Shown here: positions 20,675-32,544 of the stretch, piece by piece
How the letters are laid out: each line of letters opens with the position of its first letter
How positions within the stretch are numbered: position 1 is the first letter of the stretch
Translations under genes and position numbers: made by a program
Notes under the pieces: generated by a model
Told to the model about the DNA's origin: nothing
What the model saw: the letters and a program-made list of their open reading frames with translations, nothing else
Database searches by the model: none
Origin: Posidonia oceanica
Lineage: Eukaryota > Streptophyta > Magnoliopsida > Alismatales > Posidoniaceae
DNA length: 64,000 bases
NCBI GenBank assembly: GCA_037176725.1
Contig: JAZBRS010000057.1
Span: 87,999,501 to 88,063,500 of the forward strand
Direction: 5' to 3'

Positions 20675-21605
20675 CTCTCATCCCCATCTTTAGATTAACT
20701 TCTAATCATGATCTCATCCCCCTCTTTAGCTTAATTTCTCATCATGATCTCATCCCCCTCTTTAGCATAACTTATCATCATGATCTCATCCCCCTCTTTA
20801 GTCTAATTTCTCATCATGACCTCATCCCCCTCTTTAGTTTAATTTCTCATCATGATCTCATCCCCCTCTTTAGATTAATTTCTCATCATGATCTCATCCC
20901 CCTCTTTAGTCTAATTTCTCATCATGATCTCATCCCTCTCTTTAGTTTAATTTCTCATCATGATCTCATCCCCCTCTTTAGATTAATTTCTCATCATGAT
21001 CTCATCCCCCTCTTTAGCATAACTTCTCATCATGATCTCATCCCCCTCTTTAGATTAATTTCTCATCATGATCTCATCCCCATCTTTAGATTAACTTCTC
21101 ATCATGATCTCATCCCCCTCTTTAGTTTAATTTCTCATCATGATCTCATCCCCCTCTTTAGTCTAATTTCTCATCATGATCTCATCCCCCTCTTTAGCAT
21201 AACTTCTCATCATGATCTCATCCCCCTCTTTAGATTAATTTCTCATCATGATCTCATCCCCATCTTTAGATTAACTTCTCATCATGATCTCATCCCCCTC
21301 TTTAGTTTAATTTCTCATCATGATCTCATCCCCCTCTTTAGTCTAATTTCTCATCATGATCTCATCCCCCTCTTTAGTTTAATTTCTCATCATGATCTCA
21401 TCCCCCTTTTTAGTTTAATTTCTCATCATGATCTCATCCCCATCTTTAGATTAACTTCTCATCATGATCTCATCCCCCTCTTTAGCTTAATTTCTCATCA
21501 TGATCTCATCCCCCTCTTTAGCGTAACTTCTCATCATGATCTCATCCCCCTCTTTAGCTTAACTTCTCATCATGATCTCATCCCCCTCTTTAAATCAACT
21601 TCTCA
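20675..21605 (+). repeat. 36 bp tandem repeat in El2, about 25 copies
   Basis: The unit is TTTCTCATCATGATCTCATC followed by CCCCTCTTTAGTTTAA, 36 bp, repeated about 25 times with point variants in the TTTAGNNTAA part. It contains the palindrome ATCATGAT. It is flanked on both sides by copies of a GCCGGCCGATAAGTCC / GATATCTTATC unit (20576-20660 and 21627-21720). Confidence 0.92.
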
Positions 21606-21739
21606 TCATTCCCTTACCCCTTCTTTGCCGGCCGATAAGTCCGATATCTTATCATTCTCATCATTCTCTCATCCCCTCTTTGCCGGCCGATAAGTCCGAT
21701 ATCTTATCATTCTCATCATGATCTTGCCCCCTCTTATCA

Positions 21740-22735
21740 ATCTATCAATCACTCGTGCTAGGCTGATATCCGAAACTATCTCAGGCTGATATTCCTAAAC
21801 TATCTTCTAGTCGATCCATGGTCGGCCCGCAGTTGTGTTATACGGCTGACATCCAGTAACTGTCCCTCGTAATTGCACTTTTCCAGTTGATAGGTCTGTA
21901 AACTATCCACCGGTTGACAGGACCGTAAACTGTCGTTAGGCTGATACTCCTAAACTATCGCGTGCAATTACGTTATACGGCTGACATCCAGTAACTGTCC
22001 CTTGCAATTGCGGTTTCCAGTTGATAGGTCTGTAAACTATCCTCCAGTTGATAGGTCTGTAAACTATCCACCGGTTGACAGGACCGTAAACTGTCGTTAG
22101 GCTGATACTCCTAAACTATCACCCGCAATTGCATTATACGGCTGATATCCAGTAACTATCCCTCATCATTGCGCGTTTCCAGTTGATAGGTCTGTAAACT
22201 ATCCGTCGGTTGACAGGACTGTAAACTGTCGCTCTAGTTGATAGGTCTGTAAACTATCCACCAGTTGGTAGGACTGTAAACTACCACGCGCAATCATGTT
22301 ATACGGCTGACATCCAGTAACTGTCCCTCGCAATGCCGTTTCCAGTTGATAGGACTGTAAACTATCCTCCAGTTGATAGGTCTGTAAACTATCCGCCGGT
22401 TGACAGGACCGTAAACTGTCGCTCCAGATGATAGACTGTAAACTATCCGGCATTGCGTTATACGGCTGATATCCAGTAACTATCACTCATGGTTTGTGGC
22501 TTCCAGTTGATAGGTCTGTAAACTATCCTCCAGTTGATAGGTCTGTAAACTATCCACCGGTTGACAGGACCGTAAACTGTCGTTAGGCTGATACTCCTAA
22601 ACTATCACCCACAACCATGTTATACGGCTGATATCCAGTAACTATCACTCACAACTGCTCTGGTTGACAGGACCGTAAACTGTCACTCCCGGTTGATAGG
22701 ACCGTAAACTATCCGGACGATAAGCCCGTCACCTT
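21740..22735 (+). repeat. 27 bp hairpin minisatellite in El2 with changing stems
   Basis: Units of about 27 bp each form a short inverted repeat around a near-constant loop: GATAG...CTATC (22023-22041), GACAG...CTGTC (22077-22095), GGTAG...CTACC (22267-22285), interspersed with GGCTGATATCCAGTAACTATC-type units. Both arms change together while the loop (GTCTGTAAA / GACCGTAAA) stays the same. Confidence 0.85.
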
Positions 22736-23204
22736 ATCATTTTTTTTTCCTTTTCGGCGTGACCTTGTCCCAGGAAGATGGAGTCACGCACCCCCTTTCC
22801 TGCGATAGGAGAGTTGGCCTCTCTCCCCTCGCACCCTTCTCTCTGCGAGCTTGCTCCCCGGGCGGGGACCAGCTGCACCCTGTTTTCCTCCGCTTTGTCG
22901 TGCAAGTCTGGCCTCCCTGCTAGATATTCGCACCACATCGCGCGTTTTTATCAGTTTTTTCTGCATCATCTCAGCACTTTCTTAGCTAGCACTGCATATC
23001 ACATTAGCATCATCAGTATCACTTGCACAGCATCAGCATTTTCTTCTAGCTGCACTAACTTTTGTACTAACTCTTGCATTGCACTCACATCAGCATACAT
23101 ACACACAGCACAGCATCCATCTGCACTGGCATCTTGCATTGCGGCAACGGGCTACGATCTTCGGTGCATCCGCCGAATAAGTAGCTCACGCCTATAGCAA
23201 CCTG

Positions 23205-23287
23205 CTGCTCCCGCCAGTCAGATGGGGTGTCTTGTCAACCCTGAGCAGCGGCCACGCTCCGCTTGCCCTCGCTCAAGGAGGGGCATC
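23205..23287 (+). promoter_or_regulatory. El2 pre-PPT box and polypurine tract
   Basis: The PPT AAGGAGGGGCA (23275-23285) and TC precede the LTR start at 23288; it would prime plus-strand DNA synthesis. Upstream, AGATGGGGTGTC (23220-23231) is the exact reverse complement of GACACCCCATCT inside the LTR start (23292-23303), so a 12 bp stem can form with the PPT in the loop. The whole box is conserved at 32525-32612 and, reversed, at 38238-38330. Confidence 0.85.
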
Positions 23288-23999
23288 TGTTGACACCCCA
23301 TCTTGGCAGGCTTGGACCCTTGGAGCCCCCCTGGTAATTGTTGGATCAAACCCCAACCAAACCCTAACCCTAACCCTCCTCTCTACCCTTCAAAATCAGC
23401 CTATTTTGACCTAAACCTTTACCCCCCTTCCCAACCTCAAAACCTAACCAAAATCCATAGGGAAACCCACCACTATCCATTCAACAAGCCTATCCAAGAA
23501 CTTAGAAATTTCTAAACCCAACCCATCCTTGAAAACCCTAGGAAACCTAGGAGAAACTACCCTTCTTCTACACCTTGAAACCCCTCCAAAACCCCCTTTA
23601 GAATCAAACCAAAACTTCAGACCCAAGACTTCAAATCCTAAACTAACCACTCACCAATTCTCACCCCATTCCCAGACCATTAAGACCCTCTTTCACCCAA
23701 ATTATCCTTTTCTCTCTCTGGGATTATCATTTTCTCTCTCCTCTCTCTCTCCTGATTATCATCTCTCTTTTCATCCCTTTCTTATCCTTTTTCTGGTCTG
23801 GCTGTGGGCCCCCTCTGTGCTTCTATCCCTCCTCTATCTTATCCCTATTTTTACTTTATTTTTAACACTTTTTCTGAATTTTTAAAAATCATTTTCCTCC
23901 AACCTATCCTTTTTCCTTTTATCTCCCTCTTTTTTCCATTTCTTTCCTCCTTCTCTTTTCCTTTTCTCCCTTTTGCAAAAATCCACAAAAACCCATAAA

Positions 24000-24780
24000 A
24001 ATCTGCAAAACCTCAAAACATAAAAGGAGCAAATCAGAATCCTAAGAAAAACAATTAAAAAATGTTAAACAAGCAATTAACAACTTAAACTCAACTTAAG
24101 CAAGCTAAAAAGGAAACCAAGCGTGCAAACTAAAAAATGCAAAACAAATCAAAAGAAAACACTGAAAAATCAAGCAAAAAGCTAAAATAAAATCAAAACC
24201 CACCAAAGGTAAAAACCCATCAGAAGAATTAAAAAACAAACCCAAAAAGAAGAATTAAAAAATCAAATACTAAAACAAGTAATTTAGGAAGGCAAAAGAC
24301 CTAACCTAATAAACATAAGAAAAACAAGTTAAAAACTTAATTAAAAAAGAAAAGAAAAACACATCTGAAAGACTTAAAAAACACCCTATCAAACCAGAAA
24401 AATCCAACTAAAAACTTCAAGAAAAAACCAATAAATAAAAATCAAAACGCAACTTAAAAGACTTAAGAAGGAAAAAACCCTAAAAAGACTAAAACTTAAG
24501 AACCTAAAACCAACCCTAATTAATACGAAATAAATCCTAAAAAATCCTAATCAATATTCTAAGTGTCCAACAAGGGAAATACAATTTTTAAAACAATTTA
24601 AAAAAGGTTTAACCAACATTTAATCAAGTGAAAACCAATTAAAAACAAAACCAAAACCCTAAAACCCTAATCAAGCCCAAAACACATTAACCAACTCAAA
24701 ATAACCATTAAAAATCTTAATTAAAATCCTAACCTACAGCAAAACTCTTCTAATATTTTTACTTATTTTTAGTTTATTTT
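24000..24780 (+). other. A-rich block of the LTR, no gene
   Basis: Very A-rich, with many AAAACC and AATTAAAA words and no open frame worth calling. It corresponds to the T-rich plus-strand DNA at 15900-16600 in the oppositely oriented El1 LTR. A CTTT microsatellite follows at about 24815-24850. Confidence 0.6.
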
Positions 24781-25193
24781 TACCTATTTTATTTCCCCAT
24801 TCTACCCTCTCTTTCTTCCTTCCTTCTTTCTTTCTTTCTTTCTTTCTTTCCTCACTGGGCTCAATCCGGCCCGTTTCTTCTTTCTTTTCTTTTTTCTTTC
24901 TTTTTTCCCGGCCCGCAGCAGTCCGGCCCGCTTCCTTCTCCTCCTTCTTCTTCCTCGCGCTTCCACTGGTTTTCTTTCTTCCCGCGAGCTGCTGCCAACA
25001 GTCCTCCCTCTCCTTTTTAAATTTCAAGCTCCCTCTCCATCAGATCATGCAACAGCAGCCCGCCGCTCTCTCATCTCTCAGTGCCTTTTCCGGAGGCTTT
25101 GAATGCCGGTCGACTCGCCGACATCCATCGCGTCTGCTGCAGTGCCGCCGATGAGTTTGAATTCAGCAGCGCGCCAGCAGCGGCTCCTCCTGA

Positions 25194-25199
25194 TATAAG
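25194..25199 (+). promoter_or_regulatory. Candidate TATA box of the 23288-29088 LTR
   Basis: TATAAG inside CTCCTGATATAAGCCC is followed about 30 bp on by an A/G-rich leader (GAGAGGGATCAGAGAGAGAG), a common layout for plant core promoters. It would make U3 about 1.9 kb long. There is no experimental support, and the El1 copy is degraded at this point. Confidence 0.45.
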
Positions 25200-28100
25200 C
25201 CCTTTCTTCCTTCAATTTCGAGAGGGATCAGAGAGAGAGGAACGACCATCAGTGCGAGTAGTCAGAGAGAGCAAGCCACCTGAGATTTATCAGACCAGAA
25301 TTTCACTTCTTCCCCACCTGTGCGACCCGTTCTCCCTTCTTCCTCTTCATCCTTCTAGTTCAGGAGAGAGCAGAAGAAAGTTCGAGAGTCCAGTGCATCC
25401 CGGAGAGGCCACCCAATCCCAGAGCAATCCCCTCCTGAAACCTCTCCCATTCCTTCCTCAAAACTCAGCAGACTCTTCCCCTTCTTTTCCAAATAAACCA
25501 ACACCCTTCCTGACCTTCATCCTTCTCCCAATTCCTTCCCCAAGTTCACCCAGAAACCCAGCAGCCCTCCTCCACCATTTCCCGGCCTTTCACCACCCAG
25601 AACACCCCGAATTCACCCGAACTTCCACCACTGAAACCAACTGCAACCCAACACCTTCCCTCCTGAAATTGCCTTCACCACAGTCCACCGCATCTCCCCG
25701 AATCCTTCCCCGACACTCACCTGCACTTCACCTTTCCAGGCCACCCGATCTTCAGCCCTTTCCCTCACCACAGACTCCAAACGCCACCACAAACAGTTGC
25801 TTCACCCACTGATCAGAAACCGACCCGACCTTCAATCTCCACCTACACTCTACAGAAACCCAATTCGACCGCCCAGAACCCTTCCCCAGACCTCCAGCAA
25901 TCCCCCGGAGCACTCCATCCAGCCTGGGGAGCAGCAAACACCCTCCCCGGTCTCCGGCTGTCATCCTCTGAACCCACAAACACCGATCCCTCGTCCGAGC
26001 AGCTGAGGTCCCTCCTGACCGCTCGAGAAGCTTCGGAGCGTCATCCTGAGGACGTCCGGACCACCGCGAGCCGCCAGCATCCTCTACAGCAACCGGACGA
26101 CGAGCTCCGGCCGGCTCCTGCACTACTGAGATCGGGGGCACGCTCCGGACACGACCAGAGGTAAATCTTCCCTCCCCTAGCTCCCTCTCCTCCTCCTGTT
26201 GCTTTTCTGCTGGTCAGAACCAAGCTCCGAGCCTCCCGGACGCCGCGGCAGCTCGCCGGACAGGTCTCCTTCTCCGGCGCCGGCTGCTCTTCCTCCGGAC
26301 ACTCCGACCAACAGAGCGAGCTCCGGACCGTTCCCAGAGCTCCGGACGATCGCCGACGTCGTTCTCTGCCCTCCCGCGCCTCCTCAGCCTCCCCTGTCGG
26401 CGACCTCGAGTACTGCCGGCGTTCTGCTATAGTACTCGTCGCCGTCGACCAGTTACTGTGCATTTATTTTATCCTAGCTAAAGTTTTTAAGTAAATATTG
26501 CATATTTGGTTTAAGTTTCTGTCATTTTACATTCCAGTCCTTATTTCATCTAATCTGCTGTGCTTTTTAACCGAAATCATATTAAATTGCATAATCTGTT
26601 TATGGTTTTCAGTATTTGCAAGTTGGTCCATTTACTGTGCTGTGCTGTTATAATGTTTTGCATTTTAGCCCCTCTGTTTTCGTTTTTTGCATGTAAGTCT
26701 TGCACTAAATCATTTCATTTAAATGCATTAACTTTACCATACTACATTGCATCCTGGCCCCCTGCATGTTTTTATTTTTGCATTTAAGTCCCATGCACTG
26801 TAGAACTTAGGATTTATTTTTTATTTTTGCATACTGCATTGCATATTTTACCTTCTAGTTTTGCATATTTGCATTTAGGTCCATTTTAAATGGACAGTAA
26901 CTCTTGCATGCATTTTTAGCTTATTGCATTGCATTTTTGACCCTGATCTTTTTAAAAATTGCACTGTGGTCCTGTCCTTTATTTTTCAGGGCATGTTTTC
27001 CATACTAAATTGCATTTCCAGCCCCTGCATGATTTCAAAATCACACATAGGTCCCTGCACCTTTTAAAAAATCATGTGAAAAGACCATTTTGCCCCTAGG
27101 TTGCATCTTAGCTCCTATGCCTACCAAATTGCATGCAGACCTTCTACTAGCATTCCCAGACTCCCCAGAATCTTGTTTTCTGGAAAATTTGCATTTTAGA
27201 CCCTAGTTTTTCCAAAATTGCTTTCTGATCCCTTTCTGCTTTCAAAACCTCTTTTAATGCATACCCTCTTTTCAAAACAACTTTCTGAGCCTAGTTTTTT
27301 GCCAAATAGACCTCTGTCTTCCCCTGTTTTCGAAATCCTTTCCTGTGGGCCCCTGTTTTCTGGAAAATTTGCATTTTTAGCCCCTTTCTTTTTCAAAATG
27401 CCTTCTGAAATCCTGGTTTTTCCCAGTTTCTTCTCTTTGCCTTTTCTTGCTTTTGCATGCATCCTGCATTCATTTAGTCTTGCATTCTAGCATCTTCTTG
27501 CACACACCAAGCACTTTTAGCTCCCTTCCACTTGGGAGAACCTTTTTGCACATCCCTAGGACCTCCTGAACACCTAGATCTGTTCTTCTCCCCTGTTCTG
27601 GCCCTCCTGTCTTGAAGCTGCGATATCTTCCAATCCGGCCGTTGGATCTTCTCAAGTAAGTTGCCCAGGCGACCGCAGCAAAGCGCTCTTCAGCATGGAC
27701 TAGACAGATCTCAGATCAGGCCCCCGGATCTCCAGGTATGTCCTCCTAAACCCCTGCATTGCATTCATCTGCATGCCATTTGCACAGTTTTCCGTGTTTT
27801 CGCTTTCTGTCTCTTTGAGCATGTAGAATAGGGTCTCCCCTTTCTGCTTGTATCTTCCAATCTCCGTTTCGCGTACTCCCGAGTCTTTTGCGTCATGTTT
27901 TCCCTGGATTTACCACTTAATATGACTTTCTTCCCCCTTTTCCACGATCCGATCGCATCGCGAGCTTTGGACAGCATGCGAGACACACCGTGGAATGGTT
28001 TGGTGGGAAACAGTCGCTAAGAGGTGGTAATCCCTCCGTTTGCACACTCTCTCCTCTGTAGGTCTTCACACCTACCCTGAGTGGTCCTAAACGACGTTTG

Positions 28101-29133
28101 TTTTTACACACACGTTGTTTTGACTCCCCTTTAGCCTTTTCTAATCTCTTTCTGCATTCTTGCATTCGCATGGCTTTTCTGAGGTTTTTGCTTCGCTGTT
28201 TTGGCACCGTTTCGCGTGCCCGCTCTCGCTTTTGCACCGTTTCGCGTGCCCTTCTGTTTTCTTGCCTCGTTTTATGCGCTGCCTTGTTTTCCCACTTGTT
28301 TTGCGTGCCGGTTTCGTTCTCTTGCACCGTTTTGCGTGCCATTCTGTTTTCTTGTCTTGTTTTGCACGCCGTTTTCGCTCTTTTGCATCGTTTTGCGTGC
28401 CTTTCTTGTTTCTCGCCTTGTTTTGCATGTTTTACGTCGTTTTCCCTTGCATGTCGATCGCATTGCATGGTTTTCTCACTATTTTGTTTTCTCGCTTGCA
28501 TTTGCATATAGGGCTGTGATGCTTACTGCCTGGAGTTCTCACGAGCTAGGTTTCGCCTAATTCGGAACACAGACAGCGCAGCTGAGCACTTAGAGAGCAC
28601 GTTTACTTCCTTGCTTTGTTTCTTCCCACTTAGAGCACACCATGAGCATTCATTCAGGCATTTATAGGCACATAGGCATTCAATCCTGCATTTCCCTGCG
28701 TATGCGAGCGTAAGCCTAGAAAGACCGATTCTCGGGCTTGTCGGGGGTGCCTAATACCTTCCCCGCACGTAACAGGAGTCCTTACCCTGTCTTTTGGCCC
28801 GCAATGACCGTACTGCCCTTATCCTAGGCTAGAGTCATCTCATTTGCATCTGCTTGCATCTGTTTTCCTTTGCATTGCTTTGCTTTGCATTTCTTGCTCG
28901 GTTTTGCGCGTTAATTCACGCATTACCCCGGTTTTCCTCGTCTTCCGTTAATAGACGTGGTGGCGACTCTGATTTGTCTTATCTTTCCTTTTTCTCCTCG
29001 ATTTCAAGTGTTTTCGAGTTGAGCCTCTTCCTCGGATCTCAATCGCCGCTATATATTAGCGAGCCTGGTTCCGATCGGGATCGCTACACTAGCTGCCTGC
29101 ATTCTCTCTCTTGCAACGGGTTTCCCCACTTTA

Positions 29134-30269
29134 ATGACCCCGACACACTATTCCAAAATGCTTCGAGAGTGGATTGGCAAACTCACCGAAGAGGACCGCG
29201 AGAAGCTGCGCCTGTGGGGCATACCGTCCAAACTATTGAGGGCTGATGATGTGGAGGTGAGCTGACATCTCCTATGCGCTGCCGCAAGGTTTTGGACGTC
29301 GGCACACCATGTCTTCCACTTCGGAAGAACAGAGCTGACACCCACGCTGGAGGAAGTACGCTGGATCTGCAGCTTCTCCAAGCTCATGGGACCAACTATT
29401 TTCATGAGGCGCGACAGATATATTGCGATCTTGAGCCAACTGTCAGGACTCTCTACTGACAACTGCCAGCAAGGATTGATCTGCCTTGATGGGCCCAAGC
29501 CAATGCTCCACCTGGGATACTTTGATGAAACTGTCGAGAAGCGTGCTGAGCTCGAAGATGAGTTGTGGCTCCAGGGATTTGTCACCTGCTTTCTAGGCGA
29601 GCTGATTTTCACTCATGGCCTAATGACCGTTGCAATCGAGGTTACTGAGATTGCACTTGCTGTGGTGACCCAGCAGATCGACCTGGCAGTCGTCCTAGCA
29701 GAGACTTATCGCAAGCTGGACCGCGTCTCACACCACTATCGCCACTTCCACGGCTGCAGAGCCCTCATACAGATCTAGCTGGCTGGGCATCTAGAGATGG
29801 ATATTCTGCGCCCCTAGAGACATGCCTTTGAGACATATTGCAATAGCAGCCATGCCAAAACTATCAAGAGCATCTAGGAAGAATACGAGAAGTTGTCAAA
29901 GCTAACGGATGATGCAGTAACCTGGCATATCATCCCATCCGCGGCTGAGCCATTCACTGTCTTCTTCACGTGGAATACCATCCTATCCGGGTCTTGTGGC
30001 AATTCGACTTCCAGCAAGGTGCCTTTGTTGATAGCACAGCGCCTAGGCTTCTCCAAACCTATCCTCTCAGTTCAACTACTGCTACAATAGAACTTGCCAG
30101 CCTAATGCACCATGGAGTGCAGTCGGCGGACATTGCGGCTGCAAAAAGCTCAAGGTGCACCCCTGAGTATGTGACTGAGGTACAGGGATTCTGGCCCATC
30201 AACGAGATCCCACCTGGCGCACCTCTATTCTCTGATTCCAGGAGATCAAAGAGAGCCCGAACCAGTTAG
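29134..30269 (+). pseudogene. Decayed DUF7745-like gene in El3
   Basis: It aligns end to end with the intact El2 gene. Visible lesions: TGA at 29263, TAG at 29776, 29815 and 29875, and a deletion of 46 bp near 29965 (relative to El2) that shifts the frame. Conserved blocks remain: TELTPTLEEVRWIC, LWLQGFVTCFLGELIFTHG, TYRKLDRVSHHYRHFHGC and the end SKRARTS. The ATG used here corresponds to a CTG in El2. Three of the four stops are TAG, consistent with C-to-T decay in CAG/CTG sites. Confidence 0.85.
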
Positions 30270-30884
30270 GGCATTTGTACAATTGCTTGCTTGTTCAGTT
30301 TTCTGAGACATGTTGTGTTTTGATCGGCCTGCTATAGGCATGTAACCAGGGCTTACTCAATGCAAAGATGTTTTGTGCCATCTGTTTGTGTTTCATGCTT
30401 AGCCTTATGCATATATGTTCTTGCCGGTCATGCCTTATGGCCTCTGCCCATGCTTGCCACCAGAATGCTGCAAGAGGCACACTGAGTAGCTCACAGAGTT
30501 AGGAGCAGCGACCAGGATTCTCAGCACAAGGAAGGTGCAAGAAAGCCCCCACATCCATCCAGATGTCAGAATCTCTGTAGACCAGCGCCATTAAATCAAG
30601 CAAGGCCGCTGAACACCCTCATTTGGGTCTCTCCCAGGCTAGTATCCCTAACTACTCATTTGACAAATACGTCAATTTTGTCTCTATCCTTTGCATTTCG
30701 ATGCTAATGGCGCTTCGATTGTCTCCTGGTATCATCTTGATACCAAGGGCATCTTTTTTTGGCTGTCCTGTGGTGTCACTCCCCCATCTTTCCCCCGTTG
30801 ACATACCTGGCTGTCACGGGTTCATCTGCTGATGCCCCCTTTCCTTTTCTTTTCCTTTCTTATCACTTTGTTTTCTTTTCTCGG
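30270..30884 (+). other. El3 DNA between gene and arrays, nothing recognised
   Basis: About 600 bp of non-coding sequence. Near 30720-30790 there is text related to El2 19650-19730 (CTCCTGGTATCAT / GATACCA-GGGGCATCTTTT), so it is the counterpart of the El2 region just after its gene. No gene or RNA is seen. Confidence 0.5.
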
Positions 30885-31440
30885 CTGATGATCTGAAACT
30901 CATCACGTCCTGGCCAATAAGTCCGATATCTTATCACTTTGTTTTCTTTTCTCGGTTGATGATCCGAAACTCATCACTTCTTGGCCGATAAGTCTGATAT
31001 CTTATCACTTTGTTTTCTTTTCTCGGCTGATGATCCGAAACTCATCACTTCCTGGCCAATAAGTCTGATATCATATCACTTTGTTTTCTTTTCTCGGCTG
31101 ATGATCCGAAACTCATCACTTCCTGGCCGATAAGTCCAATATCTTATCACTTTGTTTCTTTTCTCGGCTGATGATCCGAAACTCATCACTTCCTAGCCGA
31201 TAAGTCTGATATCTTATCACTTTGTTTTCTTTTCTCAGTTGATGATCCGAAACTCATCACTTCCTGGCCGATAAGTCTGATATCTTATCACTTTGTTTTC
31301 TTTTCTCGGTTGATGATTCGAAATTCATCACTTCTTGGCCGATAAGTCCGATATCTTATCATTTTGTTTTCTTTTCTCGGTTGATGATTCGAAACTCATC
31401 ACTTCCTGGTCGATAAGTCCGATATCTTATCACTTTGTTT
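30885..31440 (+). repeat. 71 bp tandem repeat with two hairpins per unit
   Basis: About eight units, with the GGCCGATAAG or GGCCAATAAG word near 30913, 30983, 31054, 31125, 31195, 31266, 31337 and 31407. Each unit has GATAAG-tccgatat-CTTATC and GATGA-tccgaaac-TCATC (for example 31029-31046) separated by a T-rich spacer TTTGTTTTCTTTTCTCGG. Confidence 0.88.
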
Positions 31441-31850
31441 TTCTTTTCCGGTTGATAGGACCGTAAACTATCGCTTCCAGTTGATAGGACCGTAAACTAT
31501 CGCTTCCGATTGATAGAACCGTAAACTATCGCTTCCAGTTGATAGGACCGTAAACTATCACTTCCGATTGATATTACTATAAACTATCGCTTCCGGTTGA
31601 TAGGACCGTAAACTATTGCTTTCGGTTGATAGGACCGTAAACTATCGCTTCCGATTGATAGGGCCGTAAACTATCGCTTTGGTCGATAAGTCTAATACTT
31701 ATCACTCTTCCATTGCTTTTCCGGTCAATAAGTCTGAAACTTATCACTCTTTTCTCCCCCTTTTGTGGTCAATGGGTCCGAAACCTGTCATTCGTTACAT
31801 CGTGCCCCTTCCGGTCGGTATGTCCGAAACTTACCAATCACCATCCTTTG
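31440..31850 (+). repeat. 29 bp hairpin repeat and stem variants in El3
   Basis: About nine units of CCGGTTGATAGGACCGTAAA followed by CTATCGCTT, each a GATAG/CTATC hairpin, then units in which the stem changes: AATAAG/CTTATC near 31730, and GGTA/TACC at 31817-31835 with the loop TGTCCGAAACT. Confidence 0.85.
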
Positions 31851-32544
31851 CGTAGCTTCACTCCATGCAGACGAAGTCCCACTTGCTTTGCCCCTTTTCT
31901 TGCTTTGCTTCTCTTCTCAGCAGGAAAAGATGCCCCTTTTCTTGCTTTGCTTCTCTTCTCAGTAGGAAAAGATGCCCCTTTTTCTTTGCTTTCTTGCTCA
32001 AAAGGAAGAGATGCCCTCCTCTTCTTCCACGCATTCGCAGAATTTGCCCCTTCTTTTTGCTCAGCTCTAGCCATTTGCTTGCCTCCTCGGGTGAGGGCAA
32101 GCTGTCATTCTTCTCTTTCGGGCTGGTAGCCCTAACTGCCTGGGCAACATCCGTCATAATGTCAGGCGTCCTTTTTTCGGGCTGATACCCCTAACTATCC
32201 GGCGACGAGTCTGTTAACTCTCTAGGCTGATAACCTAAACTATCCGGTGATGAATCTGTCAACTCATAATCATTTGCATTCGCATCATACATTAAGTTCC
32301 AATGCCCCAACATCACATGTTGGGTGATTTACACCAGCATCACATGCATACCAACATCGCATGCATACTTGCACCGCATTTTCTGCATGCGTCCCCAGCC
32401 GGATCGCATCTTACATTACTTTTACATACATCAATACTGCATTTCCTTTTTGTTAGCATCAGCATTTCCTTTTCGTTAGCATCTCCATTTGCATCTGCCA
32501 AATAAATGACTCATGCCAATAGCCTTTGCACTCCTACCGGTGTC

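Larger units (their letters stand above)
17373..23287 (+). mobile_element. El2: pol-less LTR element carrying a DUF7745-like gene, internal region
   Basis: Plus-strand internal region made of a leader (17373-17974), one intact gene (17975-19177), arrays of minisatellites (about 19480-22730), a GCATCAGCATT-rich stretch (22950-23150), a conserved pre-PPT box (from 23205), and a PPT (23275-23285) directly before an LTR. No gag, protease, RT or integrase is present. Its 5' LTR and primer site are missing because El1 abuts at 17372. It resembles LARD/TR-type non-autonomous elements and would need enzymes from a relative such as El1. Confidence 0.75.
23288..29088 (+). repeat. 5.8 kb LTR: 3' LTR of El2, abutting El3
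   Basis: It starts TGTTGACACCCCATCTTGG directly after the PPT. The candidate end is CGCTACA at 29088, chosen because the preceding 160 bp align with the last 190 bp of the El1 LTR, including GGTTTTCCTCGTCTTCCG, the internal TGGCGACTCT and GAGCCTGGTTCCGATCGG. The block order is as in El1: C-rich start, A-rich 24000-24780, GC-rich 24900-26450, TGCATTTT-rich 26450-27500, few satellite monomers 28200-28440, conserved end. There is no primer site after 29088, which suggests a rearranged junction with El3. Confidence 0.8.

Noticed and set aside
20675..22735. Possible CRISPR array (regular repeats with spacers)
   Set aside because: Units are directly tandem without unique spacers, lie inside a plant retrotransposon, and no Cas gene is present.
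23355..23380. Short AACCCTAACCCT run resembling telomere repeats
   Set aside because: Only two to three imperfect units in a generally C/A-rich LTR start, and not the plant CCCTAAA unit in tandem.
25081..25812. 243-codon Pro/Ser-rich frame in the LTR at 23288-29088
   Set aside because: It aligns only loosely with the El1 LTR block, where the frame is not kept. It lies across the presumed transcript start and is better explained as GC-rich LTR sequence.
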